Below are positions 1 to 8,017 of a stretch of DNA of 48,802 nt, piece after piece. Made by a program: the position numbers and the translations under genes. Source of the DNA: Verrucomicrobiota bacterium (lineage in GTDB: Bacteria > Verrucomicrobiota > Kiritimatiellia > SS1-B-03-39 > UBA6053). How positions within the stretch are numbered: position 1 is the stretch's first letter; every line of letters begins with the position of its first letter. The notes beneath the pieces were generated by a model. That model did not search any database, had not been told where the DNA came from, and worked only from the letters and a program-made list of their open reading frames with translations. The stretch lies in assembly GCA_020831625.1 (NCBI GenBank), contig JAFIGD010000039.1:1-48802 (forward strand), in the 5' to 3' direction.

Positions 1-2
1 AC

Positions 3-2528
3 ATCTTCGAACGCGACGTCACCTTCCGCAAACACGACGGCTCCACCGCCCCCGGCCGCATCGACCTCTACAAGCGCGGCTGCTTCGTCCTCGAAGCCAA
101 ACAGGGCTCCGACACTGGCACCGGCAAGATCGGCCACGGCCGCCGCGGCTCCCCCGGCTACGAACAGGCCATGATCAAGGCCCGCAACCAGGCCGACCGC
201 TATATCCGCGCCCTTCCGCACGACGAGGGACGCCCTCCGTTTCTGCTCGTCGCCGACATCGGCCACGTCATCGAAATCTTCGCCGAATTCTCCCGCTCCG
301 GCGGCACCTACCTCCCGTTTCCGAGCCCCGGAAGTCACCGGGTTGCACTTTCCGACCTTCGGAAACCCGAAATCCGCGATCGCCTCCGCCTCATTTGGAC
401 CGATCCGCTGGCGCTGGACCCCTCCCGCCGCGCCGCGCGCGTCACCCGCGAGGTCGCCGACAAGCTGGCGAAGCTCGCCCTCTCCCTCGAAAAGAACGGC
501 GAGGAGCCCCACACCGTCGCCCGCTTCCTCATGCGCTGCCTCTTCACCATGTTCGCCGAGGACGTCAACCTCCTCGGCAAATACGGCTTCCAGCCCTTCA
601 CCCGCCTCCTGGAGGACATCGCCGAGGACCCCGCCTCCTTCGTGCCCATGATCGAGGAACTCTGGGGCAAAATGAACACCGGCGGCTATTCCACCGCCCT
701 CCGCCTCAACCTCCTCCAGTTCAACGGCGGCCTCTTCGCCGAAGCCAGGGCCCTTCCCCTCGACAAAGAACAGATCCGCCTGCTCATCGCCTCCGCCGAA
801 TGCGACTGGCGCGACGTCGAGCCCGCTATCTTCGGCACCCTCCTCGAACGCGCCCTCGACCCCGTCGAACGCCACAAACTCGGGGCCCACTACACCCCCC
901 GTGCCTACGTCGAACGCCTCGTCCTCCCCACCGTCATCGCCCCCGTGCGCGAGGAGTGGGACGCGGTGCTCGCCGCCGCCATCAAACACGACAACGACGG
1001 CAAACGCAAAGAGTCCATCCGCGAACTCAAGGCCTTCCACCGCCGCCTCTGCCACCTGCGCATTCTCGACCCCGCCTGCGGCTCCGGCAACTTCCTCTAC
1101 GTCACCCTCGAACACCTCAAACGCATCGAGGGCGAGGTGCTCGACACCCTCCAGGGCTTCGGCGAAACCCAGTCCAGCCTCGACCTCGCCGGCGAAAGCG
1201 TCGATCCCCACCAGCTCCTCGGCATCGAAATCAACCCCCGCGCCGCCGCCATCGCTGAACTCGTCCTCTGGATCGGGGCCCTGCAGGGACACTTCCGCAA
1301 CCGCGGCAACGTCATGCCGCCCCAGCCCATCATCCGCGACTTCAAAAACATCGAATGCCGCGACGCCCTCATCACCGCCGACGGCACCGAACCCGTGCTC
1401 GACCCCGAAGGCCGCCCCGTCACCCACTGGGACGGACGCAGCACCAAGCCCCATCCCGTCACCGGACTCCCCGTGCCCGACGAATCCGCCCGCGTCCCCG
1501 AAGTGCGCTACCTCAACCCCCGCAAAGCCGAATGGCCCGAGGCCGACTACATCATCGGCAATCCCCCCTTTATCGGCGCCTCCCGCATGAGGGACGCCCT
1601 CGGCGACGGCTATACCGACACCGTGCGCACCGTCCACAACGACATCGCCGAATCCAGCGACTTCGTCATGTACTGGTGGAACCACGCCGCCGAACTCGTC
1701 GCCCAGGGTAAAGCCCGGCGCTTCGGATTCGTCACCACCAACTCCCTCAAGCAAACCTTCAACCGCCGCGTCCTCGAAAAACACCTCACCGGCAAGCCCC
1801 CCGTCCACCTCGCCTACGCCGTGCCCGACCACCCCTGGGTCGACGACGGTGCCGCCGTCCGCATCGCCATGACCTCCCTCGCCCCCGGCGAAGGCCACGG
1901 CGAACTGCACACCGTCACCCAGGAAACAGACGAAGGCACCGACGGCTACAGCGTCGAACTCCTCACCAAAACCGGCCGCATCGGCGCGGATCTCACCATC
2001 GGACCGGATGTCGCCTCCGCTGTGGCTTTGCGGGCGAATGGAAATCTCAGTAACCGTGGGGTTTCACTATTTGGATCCGGATTCATCGTGTCCCGTGAAG
2101 ATGCCACAAAACTTGGCCTTGGAAAATTGTCCGGTACTGAAAACATCATTAGGGAATATCGTAACGGTAAGGACATCACAGCTAAAAGCCGGGATGTCTT
2201 GGTTATTGATTGTTTCGGTTTAACCTTGGACACTTTGTCCAAAAGTTATCCTGAAATTTTCCAGTGGTTATTGGAACGGGTCAAACCGGAACGCGATAAC
2301 AACAAACGCGAATCCAGAAAGAAAAATTGGTGGTTGTTTGGGGAAACCAACCCAAAACTACGTCAGCAACTAAATGGCCTTCCCCTTTACATCTCCTCAG
2401 TAGAAACCTCCAAACCCGTCCCCTTCGCCCCTGAATTGCCATGCACAATCCGTGTCCATCCGCGTGCATCCGCGGTTCAAATTCCTTGCTGCCCCCAGGT
2501 GCGTCAGGCGATGCTTCACGGCGCATAA
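3..2528 (+). CDS. MmeI-like (type IIL) restriction-methyltransferase, open at the window edge and cut off at the 3' end
   Basis: The frame is open from the first bases, so the true start lies outside the window. Visible codons 18-33 read [16 protein letters not shown], a PD-(D/E)xK nuclease core with D21, E31 and K33. The adenine methyltransferase follows: SAM-binding motif [10 protein letters not shown] near 1066-1100 and catalytic NPPF near 1560. A target-recognition region follows from about 1590. Nuclease, methylase and recognition domain in one chain is the plan of MmeI enzymes, which cut at a distance and methylate one strand. Homology seems to stop after the segment ending YISSVETSK (about 2410). 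The last roughly 38 codons run through dispersed repeats, so the normal C-terminus is missing. Third codon positions are strongly C-rich until about 1990, then composition becomes AT-richer, as is usual for recognition domains. Activity is doubtful. Confidence 0.85.
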   Translation: MFERDVTFRKHDGSTAPGRIDLYKRGCFVLEAKQGSDTGTGKIGHGRRGSPGYEQAMIKARNQADRYIRALPHDEGRPPFLLVADIGHVIEIFAEFSRSGGTYLPFPSPGSHRVALSDLRKPEIRDRLRLIWTDPLALDPSRRAARVTREVADKLAKLALSLEKNGEEPHTVARFLMRCLFTMFAEDVNLLGKYGFQPFTRLLEDIAEDPASFVPMIEELWGKMNTGGYSTALRLNLLQFNGGLFAEARALPLDKEQIRLLIASAECDWRDVEPAIFGTLLERALDPVERHKLGAHYTPRAYVERLVLPTVIAPVREEWDAVLAAAIKHDNDGKRKESIRELKAFHRRLCHLRILDPACGSGNFLYVTLEHLKRIEGEVLDTLQGFGETQSSLDLAGESVDPHQLLGIEINPRAAAIAELVLWIGALQGHFRNRGNVMPPQPIIRDFKNIECRDALITADGTEPVLDPEGRPVTHWDGRSTKPHPVTGLPVPDESARVPEVRYLNPRKAEWPEADYIIGNPPFIGASRMRDALGDGYTDTVRTVHNDIAESSDFVMYWWNHAAELVAQGKARRFGFVTTNSLKQTFNRRVLEKHLTGKPPVHLAYAVPDHPWVDDGAAVRIAMTSLAPGEGHGELHTVTQETDEGTDGYSVELLTKTGRIGADLTIGPDVASAVALRANGNLSNRGVSLFGSGFIVSREDATKLGLGKLSGTENIIREYRNGKDITAKSRDVLVIDCFGLTLDTLSKSYPEIFQWLLERVKPERDNNKRESRKKNWWLFGETNPKLRQQLNGLPLYISSVETSKPVPFAPELPCTIRVHPRASAVQIPCCPQVRQAMLHGA
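2448..2483. repeat. Dispersed 'atccgtg...ccgcggtt' intergenic repeat, single arm
   Basis: This is a run of variants of the unit ATCCGYG (aatccgtgtccatccgcg, then tgcatccgcggttcaaat). It closely resembles both arms of the inverted repeat at 3046-3149. Such sequences normally lie between genes. Here the repeat is read as the tail of the MmeI-like gene, which indicates that the gene's end was replaced. Confidence 0.7.
2492..2526. repeat. 35-bp repeat copy 1 (partner at 4406-4440)
   Basis: The 35 bp beginning cccccaggtgcgtcaggcga match 4406-4440 (cccccaggtccgtcaggcga...) at 30 of 35 positions by direct comparison. The second copy sits inside the REP-like hairpin cluster next to the IS200-type transposase. 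This copy is therefore probably an outlying member of the same repeat family, and it includes the last codons of the truncated restriction gene. Confidence 0.7.
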
Positions 2529-2547
2529 CTGGATAAGCGGGATGGCC

Positions 2548-2847
2548 TCATGCCTCTTGGCGTTTATCGAGCCACCGGGTCAGGGAATCAGAGGATTCGG
2601 CCGAACTGCGCCCGGCGAGGATTCCCTCCACACTGATGTCTTCGTCAAGATCCGGCCAATGGATGCCCTCACCCCCGCCGATCAATTCGTAATGCTCCCG
2701 TTCGGCCGGGGTGCCAATGCTCAGTCGAGGATACCATGCCAAAGGAACGGTAAGTGTCCGGCCGTCATCGAGATAAACGACCATGGCATCGCTCGTGAAA
2801 CCGACCGACCGGGCGAATGTCTCTCTTTCAAGCGTTAAAGTGCTCAT
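2548..2847 (-). CDS. DUF2442-like small protein
   Basis: A 99-residue protein beginning MSTLTLERETFARSVGF. The pattern of an 'FTDDAMVVYLDDGRTLTVPLAWYPRL'-like core, then an acidic stretch with IHWPDLDEDISVEGIL and a short C-terminal tail, is that of DUF2442 proteins, which are usually paired with DUF4160 proteins in toxin-antitoxin-like modules. I chose the ATG at 2847 because the longer frame upstream only reads through a tandem repeat. Just upstream, another minus-strand frame ending about 2828 reads MPSDKILEAWHEHFNA and then stops. That resembles the C-terminus of a DUF4160 partner whose front end was lost to the repeat. The family call is fairly secure. The partner remnant is inference. 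Confidence 0.65.
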   Translation of the reverse strand: MSTLTLERETFARSVGFTSDAMVVYLDDGRTLTVPLAWYPRLSIGTPAEREHYELIGGGEGIHWPDLDEDISVEGILAGRSSAESSDSLTRWLDKRQEA

Positions 2848-2923
2848 GCCATGCCTCCAGGATTTTGTCTGAAGGCATGATGCGTCCATTCGATTTTGCT
2901 GTTCTGACCCATATGAGAGAAGA

Positions 2924-2965
2924 GTTGCTGGTTGAGGATTGCTGGTTGAGGATTGCTGGTTGTGG
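2924..2965. repeat. 14-bp tandem repeat, three copies
   Basis: Three adjacent near-identical 14-mers, (g/a)ttgctggttgagg at 2924, 2938 and 2952, the last with one change. It is a minisatellite with no spacer-like variable sequence, placed where the partner gene of the DUF2442 protein would be expected. Confidence 0.8.
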
Positions 2966-3045
2966 GTTTGACCTATACAAAAGAACCTGATGCGGAAACG
3001 GGGGGAAATCAAGATCATTCAAGCGGAAAAAACGAAGTCTAATTT

Positions 3046-3149
3046 TTAACCACGGATGCACACGGATTCACACGGATACTGCAATTCGATTTGATTCAAT
3101 CGGAGGGCAGGGCATGATCCGTGACCATCCGCGCCTATCCGTGGTTGAA
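3046..3149. repeat. Imperfect inverted repeat, 'ccacggat' family
   Basis: The left arm at 3046-3078 (ttaaccacggatgcacacgg...) and the right arm at 3117-3149 (...gcctatccgtggttgaa) are imperfect reverse complements around a 38-bp centre. Each arm is built from ACGGAT/ATCCGT units like those at 2448-2483. Apart from this and the preceding AT-rich stretch, nothing is seen between 2966 and 3182. Confidence 0.75.
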
Positions 3150-3182
3150 TAAACACACCGCCAGACAAATCTATCAGGCACT

Positions 3183-3668
3183 CTAAGGTTGTATGGCTCG
3201 GTATCGAGTCCATGCATCCTGGATAATTTTGGGGGACAAAAACATATTGGTCTGTTTGAGCAGAGTCAGAGCGGAAGGGAAATCCACAAGACCGAGTTCC
3301 GCACCCAGCAACAGGATGCCCATCGTTCCGATGACAGGGACATTCAGTGATCTCGCCATTTCCCGGCCCTGACTTTCGTCCATGACCAGAATCGCATTTT
3401 CCAAGGATGCAAGCTGGATGACAGCAAGATCCGTCTTTGATAAAGAAGAGGATGGATCAAGGTGAACCTCAGGGTCTTCCACCACGCGCAGCCAATCGGG
3501 AAGAGAGAACGCCCAGTTTCGAACCGAATCCGGTGCCATTTCACTTTTCAATTCGTTCAGGACTGAAACCGGCAACAGTACATCCGTGGCGATCTCACGT
3601 AAAAGACCTACGCACTCAATCAGAATGAGGTAGTTGAGCGGACCTGTGTCAGAGACCAGAAGATTCAT
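3183..3668 (-). CDS. PIN-domain toxin, DUF3368 type (VapC-like)
   Basis: A 161-residue protein starting MNLLVSDTGPLNYLILI. The SDTGPL motif at residues 6-11 supplies the first metal-binding Asp of the PIN ribonuclease fold. Later acidic positions include the KTDLAVIQLA segment, and ILVMDESQGREMA supplies the last acidic residue. The IGTMGILLLGAELGLV stretch is characteristic of the DUF3368 branch. The start codon overlaps the stop of the UPF0175 antitoxin gene by 4 bp, so the two are translationally coupled. Family knowledge suggests an RNase toxin neutralised by the upstream protein. The target RNA cannot be read from the sequence. Unlike its neighbours at 3960 and 41764, this toxin is intact. 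Confidence 0.85.
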   Translation of the reverse strand: MNLLVSDTGPLNYLILIECVGLLREIATDVLLPVSVLNELKSEMAPDSVRNWAFSLPDWLRVVEDPEVHLDPSSSLSKTDLAVIQLASLENAILVMDESQGREMARSLNVPVIGTMGILLLGAELGLVDFPSALTLLKQTNMFLSPKIIQDAWTRYRAIQP

Positions 3669-3931
3669 GCCCGTTTCCGGAGGAGCTGAATCGCTTCCTG
3701 ATCCTTGTCAACACTCTCGACATTCAACGGGAGATCGTACTTAACCCGCAAGGTCTCGGCGGACCAGTAATCATCTCCTGCACCTGACAGGCGGCCCATG
3801 CTTCTCAGTGTGATTTTGCCGCTCCGGTATAACTGAATGGCGATAGCCTCTCTGGCAAGCTGCTCGCATTCCGCTTGGTTGTTGCCAAGGGATTGAACGA
3901 GATCATCCGGTATGTCCAAGGTTAAGGTCAT
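3665..3931 (-). CDS. UPF0175-family antitoxin
   Basis: An 88-residue protein starting MTLTLDIPDDLVQSLG. The family's plan is visible: a short beta-strand N-terminus, an AREAIAIQLYRSGKITL helix region (residues about 26-42), a helix-turn-helix-like LRSMGRLSGAGDDYW segment, then LPLNVESVDKDQEAIQLL. UPF0175 proteins usually precede DUF3368 PIN toxins, exactly as here with a 4-bp overlap. It probably binds the toxin and autorepresses. The gap to the divergent hicB-like remnant is only 28 bp, so both promoters must lie within or next to the coding starts. Confidence 0.85.
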   Translation of the reverse strand: MTLTLDIPDDLVQSLGNNQAECEQLAREAIAIQLYRSGKITLRSMGRLSGAGDDYWSAETLRVKYDLPLNVESVDKDQEAIQLLRKRA

Positions 3932-3959
3932 GGGGAAATCTACCTTACTTGGAGTCGAA

Positions 3960-4236
3960 ATGCAATACCGCTGAAGAATTCAGTCAGAAAGACGGCTGTC
4001 TTCACGGGAAGATTCAGTTTATCCAGGATTTGGTGACTTATGAGGCCGAAACCGTGCCCGAACTGGAAAAGGCCTTTCACGCGGCGGTGGACGATTATCT
4101 GGAAACCCTGTCCCTCTATGCAGAGCAAGACTCAGAAGACCGGGAACTGCTGCGCCTTCTCCGTGAAGCAAAAGCCGAAACCTACGGACAGCCGTTGGTT
4201 TCTCTGGAGGACGTGATAAAAGGGCTGGAGGGCTGA
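3960..4236 (+). pseudogene. hicB-like antitoxin with a disrupted 5' end
   Basis: A GGAG ribosome site at 3951-3954 sits 5 nt before ATG 3960, which gives MQYR and then a stop at 3972. The expected HicB sequence continues in another frame: AEEFSQKDGCLHGKIQFIQD, then the family hallmark AVDDYLETL. A few bases were therefore lost or gained near 3972. An open frame from TTG 3949 exists but lacks a proper HicB first strand. After DYLE the tail (DRELLRLLREAKAE...VSLEDVIKGLEG) does not look like HicB and recalls the C-terminal tails of other antitoxins, so it may be chimeric. No hicA lies beside it. Translation from TTG 3949 remains possible. Confidence 0.55.
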
Positions 4237-4394
4237 GGATGGTTAATCTGGTCCACGACAAGTCGACCTCAAGCACCATCCTCGCCACCCTCCCCCCAAA
4301 CCTCACCCCGCCCAAGTCACCAAATGCCTCAAAGGGGCGAGGAAAGCCAAGGTTGAGGAGATCCTGGGGGGGGAATTGGGGACGTAGCGAGGGA

Positions 4395-4658
4395 GGGGGT
4401 TAAAACCCCCAGGTCCGTCAGGCGACGCTACGCGGCGCACATTGCTTCGCGCACCCGGTTCCGTGGGTTGAAACCCGCCTCCGGCGGGTAAACCCACCGC
4501 TATTCGTCGGGTGTCGCTACGCGACGAAAACCGGCATCCCATTGCGTCGCGTAGCGACGGTTCCACGCATAGCCGTGGATTTCAATCCACGGTTTGGCCC
4601 CAAAAACGGTATCCCGTCGCGTAGCGACGGCTGACGGACCGGGGGATTTCAATCCCCC
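4395..4658. repeat. Cluster of REP-like hairpins
   Basis: Five or more palindromic units stand in a row: gggggttaaaaccccc (4395-4410), a cgacgctacgcggcg variant (about 4423-4437), gtgggttgaaacccgc with its closing gcgggtaaacccac (4463-4497), gtcgctacgcgac (4513-4525), cgtcgcgtagcgacgg (4545-4560 and again 4615-4630), ccgtggatttcaatccacgg (4573-4592) and gggggatttcaatccccc (4641-4658). Two motifs alternate: a gtcgcgtagcgac palindrome and a G-run/atttcaat/C-run hairpin. The cluster ends 5 bp from the IS200-type transposase gene, the usual arrangement of REP elements with their tyrosine transposase. No gene was found between 4237 and 4663. Confidence 0.75.
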
Positions 4659-4663
4659 ACCCG

Positions 4664-5080
4664 TCACCCCAAATGATAACGTGGATCGAAATCGATGCCG
4701 TGTTTCCGCAACATGGCCTCATATTCCTCGGCAAAGGTCCGCACCCGGTGGTGTTCCTCCTGATTGCGGATATAGGCGGACAAGATTTCTTTTTCCTCCG
4801 GTCCCACCGTGAACGCCCCGTATCCGTCCTGCCATTGAAAACGTCCCTGAATAAAGCACTGTTCGTTAATCCACGTTGAACTCACCCCTTTGAGCGTTTT
4901 CGCGGCTTCCGTTACGGTCAGTGTTTTCGGGATGTCCAGAAACAGATGCACATGGTCCGCCACCCCGCCGATGTCGCGCACGAAAATCCGGTGTTTTTGC
5001 GCGATGCCCGCCAGGTAGGCCCAGACCCGGGGGCGGATGTCGTTGTGGAGTAGAGGTTCACGGTTTTTGGTGCTCCACAC
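4664..5080 (-). CDS. IS200/REP-type tyrosine (Y1) transposase, 5' end shortened
   Basis: The protein begins WSTKNREPLL after a GTG codon. It carries the HUH-nuclease motif HVH in GGVADHVHLFLDI and the catalytic tyrosine in SAYIRNQEEHHR, and it ends in the family's GIDFDPRYHLG. Related proteins have about 12 more N-terminal residues (the first beta strand). Upstream codons in frame run into a C-tract (G-run at 5103-5110) without a start. The copy is therefore probably truncated or frame-shifted. REP hairpins lie directly 3' of it. The enzyme would nick single-stranded DNA at hairpins and move or spread them. Whether this copy still works is uncertain. Confidence 0.8.
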   Translation of the reverse strand: MWSTKNREPLLHNDIRPRVWAYLAGIAQKHRIFVRDIGGVADHVHLFLDIPKTLTVTEAAKTLKGVSSTWINEQCFIQGRFQWQDGYGAFTVGPEEKEILSAYIRNQEEHHRVRTFAEEYEAMLRKHGIDFDPRYHLG

Positions 5081-5113
5081 AAAATTGCAGAATCTTGCAA
5101 CGGGGGGGGCGTT

Positions 5114-5680
5114 TTATTTTTTGTCGGAGGTGATCAGGGGGGCCAGGGGGAGCAAATCGCGGCCTTTGCGGGTGTTGCGGTTGGGCATGTGCACGGACCG
5201 GATGTCGTCGAGGATCATAAAGCAGTCGGGGTCGGCGCCGCGGGCGATTTGCTGGGCCTTGCCGACTTTTCGGCGGCGGGACTGCACAAAGAGCAGATGC
5301 ACGACGCCGTCCCGTCCGTGCCCTTCAAAGACGGTGACCCGGTATCCCGCGGCCCGGAGGCTTTCGGTCACAAGCGTGCCTTTACGGGTAAAGACGCGGA
5401 TCACCTGCTCGCCGATTTTCAGGAAGTCCTCGATGGTCATGCCCACGTAGGTGCCGGAGGCGAAGCCGAGTGCGAAGGCCATGGAGTTGAGGGGGGCCTG
5501 CACGCTCTGCAATACACTGGAAACGGCATAGACCCAGATCAGGGCCTCAAAAAACGCGATGAGAAAGGCGTAGGGTTTGAGGCCGCGGATGATCATGGCA
5601 TGGCGGATGGTGCCGAGGCCCACGTCGCAGATGCGGGCGGCGAAAATCATCAGGGCCACAAAATATGGGGAGTCTATCAT
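5114..5680 (-). CDS. DUF2179/DUF5698 (UPF0316-type) membrane protein
   Basis: A 188-residue protein. The first about 75 residues hold three hydrophobic segments, including MIFAARICDVGLGTIRHAMI and FLIAFFEALIWVYAVSSVLQ, with the conserved ARxxDVxLGTxR pattern of DUF5698. The C-terminal half is a soluble DUF2179-type domain (VIRVFTRKGTLVTESLRAAG, later RRKVGKAQQIARGADPDCF). This matches UPF0316 proteins of unknown function. The gene is full length. It is divergent from the oxidoreductase at 5768, and the transposase starts 33 bp after its stop. Confidence 0.85.
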   Translation of the reverse strand: MIDSPYFVALMIFAARICDVGLGTIRHAMIIRGLKPYAFLIAFFEALIWVYAVSSVLQSVQAPLNSMAFALGFASGTYVGMTIEDFLKIGEQVIRVFTRKGTLVTESLRAAGYRVTVFEGHGRDGVVHLLFVQSRRRKVGKAQQIARGADPDCFMILDDIRSVHMPNRNTRKGRDLLPLAPLITSDKK

Positions 5681-5767
5681 GGTGTGTCTTCTTCAGTCGG
5701 GACTGGGGTTATGGGGCGGGCTTTTAAGTCTTTTTATCCGTCGACTGCAATGAATTTGCTGTAAAAA

Positions 5768-6739
5768 ATGGGTGAATCGCTTTATGACAGGGACATGAAG
5801 AAAGAACAGATGTGTTGGGGATTGATCGGCGCCGGTGATGTTTGCGAGAAAAAGGCGGGGCCGCCTTTGTATGAACTGCCGGGGCATTCGCTGCTGGCGG
5901 TGACGCGGCGGGACCGGGAGAAGGGGGAGGATTTCGCGCGGCGGCACGGGAACAGCCGGTATGTGCCGGATGTGGCATCGCTGTTGGCGGTTCCGGAAAT
6001 CAACGCGGTGTATGTGGCGACGCCTCCGGGGGTTCACGCGGAGCAGGCGATCGCGGCGGCGGAGGCGGGGAAGGCGGTGCTGGTGGAGAAGCCGATGGCG
6101 ATGAACGCGGCGGAGTGCGCGCGGATGGTGGCGGCGTGCCGGGCGAACGGGGTGATGCTGGGGGTGGCGTATTACCGGCGGGGCTATCCGTCGGTTCAGC
6201 GGGCGTTGGCACTGATCGAGTCGGGGCGGATCGGGGCGTTGAAAGCGGTTTGGATGAATGATCAGTTTCCGCCCAGTCACCGTTTGGATCTGGTGCACGC
6301 GTTTTGCGGGAATTTCGCGTCGGTGCGGGTGGAGACCCGGGAGGCGGGCGCGGTGCTGCACGCAGTGAGTGAGCGTGGCTGCGCGATTCGGATGAATCTG
6401 GGATGGAATGAGCATCCGGGTCAGCCGGAACAGGTGCGGCTGCGGGGGGAGACGGGTGAGATTTTTATCGAGGATCTGAAGGGCGGTTCTTTTACGGGAT
6501 CGGTTGCGGAATCCTTTGCTCCGCTGCCTTGGACACACTGGGGGCTGATCGAAAACTTCGGCGAGGCGTTCCGGGGCCGGTCTCCGCTGTTGTGTGACGG
6601 AGAGGAGGGGCGGAAGAGCACGGTGATTCTGGACTGGGTCTCGGCGATTGAACCTGACCTGGATCCGGTGGCGGTGGATTATGCGCATCCGCCGGAGGCG
6701 AATCCGGAGCGCGCGAAGCGGTGGAATTTGCTGGGGTGA
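5768..6739 (+). CDS. Gfo/Idh/MocA-family NAD(P)-dependent oxidoreductase
   Basis: The Rossmann motif GLIGAGDVCEKKAG (residues about 18-31 from this start) is followed by VYVATPPGVHAEQAIAAAEAGKAVLVEKPM, with the family's EKP signature at residues 107-109. A C-terminal alpha/beta domain follows. These enzymes oxidise or reduce sugars, inositols or related polyols. The substrate cannot be told here. At 323 residues it is typical. ATG 5795 (MKKEQMCWGLIG) is an equally good start because neither start has a clear ribosome site and the Rossmann strand begins just after it. The gene ends 6 bp before the convergent kinase gene. Confidence 0.85.
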   Translation: MGESLYDRDMKKEQMCWGLIGAGDVCEKKAGPPLYELPGHSLLAVTRRDREKGEDFARRHGNSRYVPDVASLLAVPEINAVYVATPPGVHAEQAIAAAEAGKAVLVEKPMAMNAAECARMVAACRANGVMLGVAYYRRGYPSVQRALALIESGRIGALKAVWMNDQFPPSHRLDLVHAFCGNFASVRVETREAGAVLHAVSERGCAIRMNLGWNEHPGQPEQVRLRGETGEIFIEDLKGGSFTGSVAESFAPLPWTHWGLIENFGEAFRGRSPLLCDGEEGRKSTVILDWVSAIEPDLDPVAVDYAHPPEANPERAKRWNLLG

Positions 6740-6745
6740 GCCGGA

Positions 6746-7720
6746 TTAAATCCTGAGGGTTTCGCGGATGCGGGCGCGCTGGTCCTGGAGGGCGGAGAGT
6801 TCGCCGCGCCACCAGGCTTCGGTGCCGAAGTGGGCGGCGAGGCGGTTAGGGCCGCCGTCGGCCTGCTGGAGGGCGCACCAGGCGGTGAAGTGAACGAAGC
6901 GCATGGCGCGGAGGGGTTCGACGAGGTCGAGGTCGTTTTCGGCGAAGTCCCGGATTTGCCGGTAGCCGTAGAGGAGGTGTTCGAGTTCCGGGCGGGAATT
7001 GGGGACGGTGTCGGGCAGCAGCATCCAGAGGTCCTGAACGGGCGGGCCGTAGACCATGTCGTCGAAGTCGATGAGGAAGATCCCGTCTTCGTCGGGGCGT
7101 TTCATGAGGTTGGCGACGTGCATGTCGCCGTGGATGCGGGTGTAGTCGCGGTCTTCGAAGAGCGGGGACAGGCTGTCCACGAGTTCTTCTACGAGATCGG
7201 CGTAGTCATCGATGAGATCGGCGGGGGCGTTTTGGCTGTGGTCGAGGATGAAATCGAGGTGGGTGAGGGTGGCGGTTTCGGGCGACCAGACGAGGCGCTC
7301 TTCGGGAATAAGGTCGTCGCCGACGATGTGCATGCGGGCGAGGGTGCGTCCGAGTTCCCGCCAGGTGGCGGGGTCGGGATCCTCGAAGGGACGTCCGCGT
7401 TTGCGGGGCATGATGCAGAACCAGATGCCCTGATCCTCGAAGAGGCTGAAGCCTTCGCGGTTGCATATCGGTGCGACCACGGGGACGTCCTCGGCTTCGA
7501 GGGCAAAAACAAAATCCTGCTCTTCCTCGAGGGCTTCGACGGACCAGCGGCCGGGGCGGAAGAATTTGACGACCACCGCGTCGCCGTCGGCCATGGGCAC
7601 ATCAAAAACGCGGTTGATGTAGCTGGTGAGAGGATGGCAGACCGAATCGGCGCGCCGTCCGAGTTCGCGTTCGGTGAGGGCGAGAACCCGGTCCGCGCCG
7701 AGAGATCGGAAGGGGTTCAT
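6746..7720 (-). CDS. SrkA/RdoA-like Ser/Thr protein kinase (APH fold)
   Basis: A 324-residue protein with the ATP-anchoring lysine in VVVKFF (about K52), the catalytic loop HGDMHVANL at 197-205 and the metal-binding LIDFDDM at about 216-222. This is the aminoglycoside-phosphotransferase fold. The overall match is to stress response kinase A, for example the N-terminal SVCHPLTSYINRVFDV and the central MPRKRGRPFE. In enterobacteria SrkA protects stressed cells. It is the last of three minus-strand genes. Its ATG overlaps the stop of the XRE regulator by one base. Its exact substrate is unknown. Confidence 0.85.
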   Translation of the reverse strand: MNPFRSLGADRVLALTERELGRRADSVCHPLTSYINRVFDVPMADGDAVVVKFFRPGRWSVEALEEEQDFVFALEAEDVPVVAPICNREGFSLFEDQGIWFCIMPRKRGRPFEDPDPATWRELGRTLARMHIVGDDLIPEERLVWSPETATLTHLDFILDHSQNAPADLIDDYADLVEELVDSLSPLFEDRDYTRIHGDMHVANLMKRPDEDGIFLIDFDDMVYGPPVQDLWMLLPDTVPNSRPELEHLLYGYRQIRDFAENDLDLVEPLRAMRFVHFTAWCALQQADGGPNRLAAHFGTEAWWRGELSALQDQRARIRETLRI

Positions 7721-8013
7721 CAGAGGAGGTGGGAGGGGAGGCTGTCGGGTTCCGGTTCCGACGGGTGGGCGGGGGCGGCGGGCGCGGCGGGCGCCGCATC
7801 CAGGGTGTCGAGGTCTTCCAGACGCAGGGACATGCCGAGGATGTCGAGCACGGCCATGAGGGTGTTGAGGCGGACGCCGGGGTTGCCGTGTTCGAGATCG
7901 AACATGGCGGTTTTTCCGATGCCGGCAAGGTCGGCGAGCTGCTTTTGGGAGAGGCCCCGCGCTTCGCGGGCGGTCCGGACGCGGGCCCCGAGTTCGCCGG
8001 GGGGGATGGACAT
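7720..8013 (-). CDS. XRE-family helix-turn-helix regulator
   Basis: A 97-residue protein starting MSIPPGELGARVRTAREARG. The classic Cro/CI-type five-helix DNA-binding domain occupies residues about 7-65, with the recognition part GLSQKQLADLAGIGKTAMFDLEHG. An Ala/Pro/acidic tail follows (DTLDAAPAAPAAP...). The domain is of the HipB type. It sits between a deoxyribosyltransferase-like gene (4 bp upstream) and the kinase gene (1-bp overlap), so all three are probably one transcript and the regulator may act on its own operon. A longer open frame upstream only reads through the neighbouring gene. Confidence 0.85.
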   Translation of the reverse strand: MSIPPGELGARVRTAREARGLSQKQLADLAGIGKTAMFDLEHGNPGVRLNTLMAVLDILGMSLRLEDLDTLDAAPAAPAAPAHPSEPEPDSLPSHLL

Positions 8014-8017
8014 GGCC

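Noticed and set aside
2924-2965. Three spaced-looking repeats as a possible CRISPR
   Set aside because: The units are directly adjacent 14-mers without spacers, and no cas genes are present.
2400-5110. Replication origin at the skew flip
   Set aside because: No cluster of DnaA boxes and no dnaA, dnaN or parAB genes were seen. Skew alone is not enough.
5037-5113. Possible complete N-terminus for the IS200-type transposase
   Set aside because: The in-frame upstream codons run into a G/C homopolymer without a start, so a full-length protein cannot be supported from this sequence.
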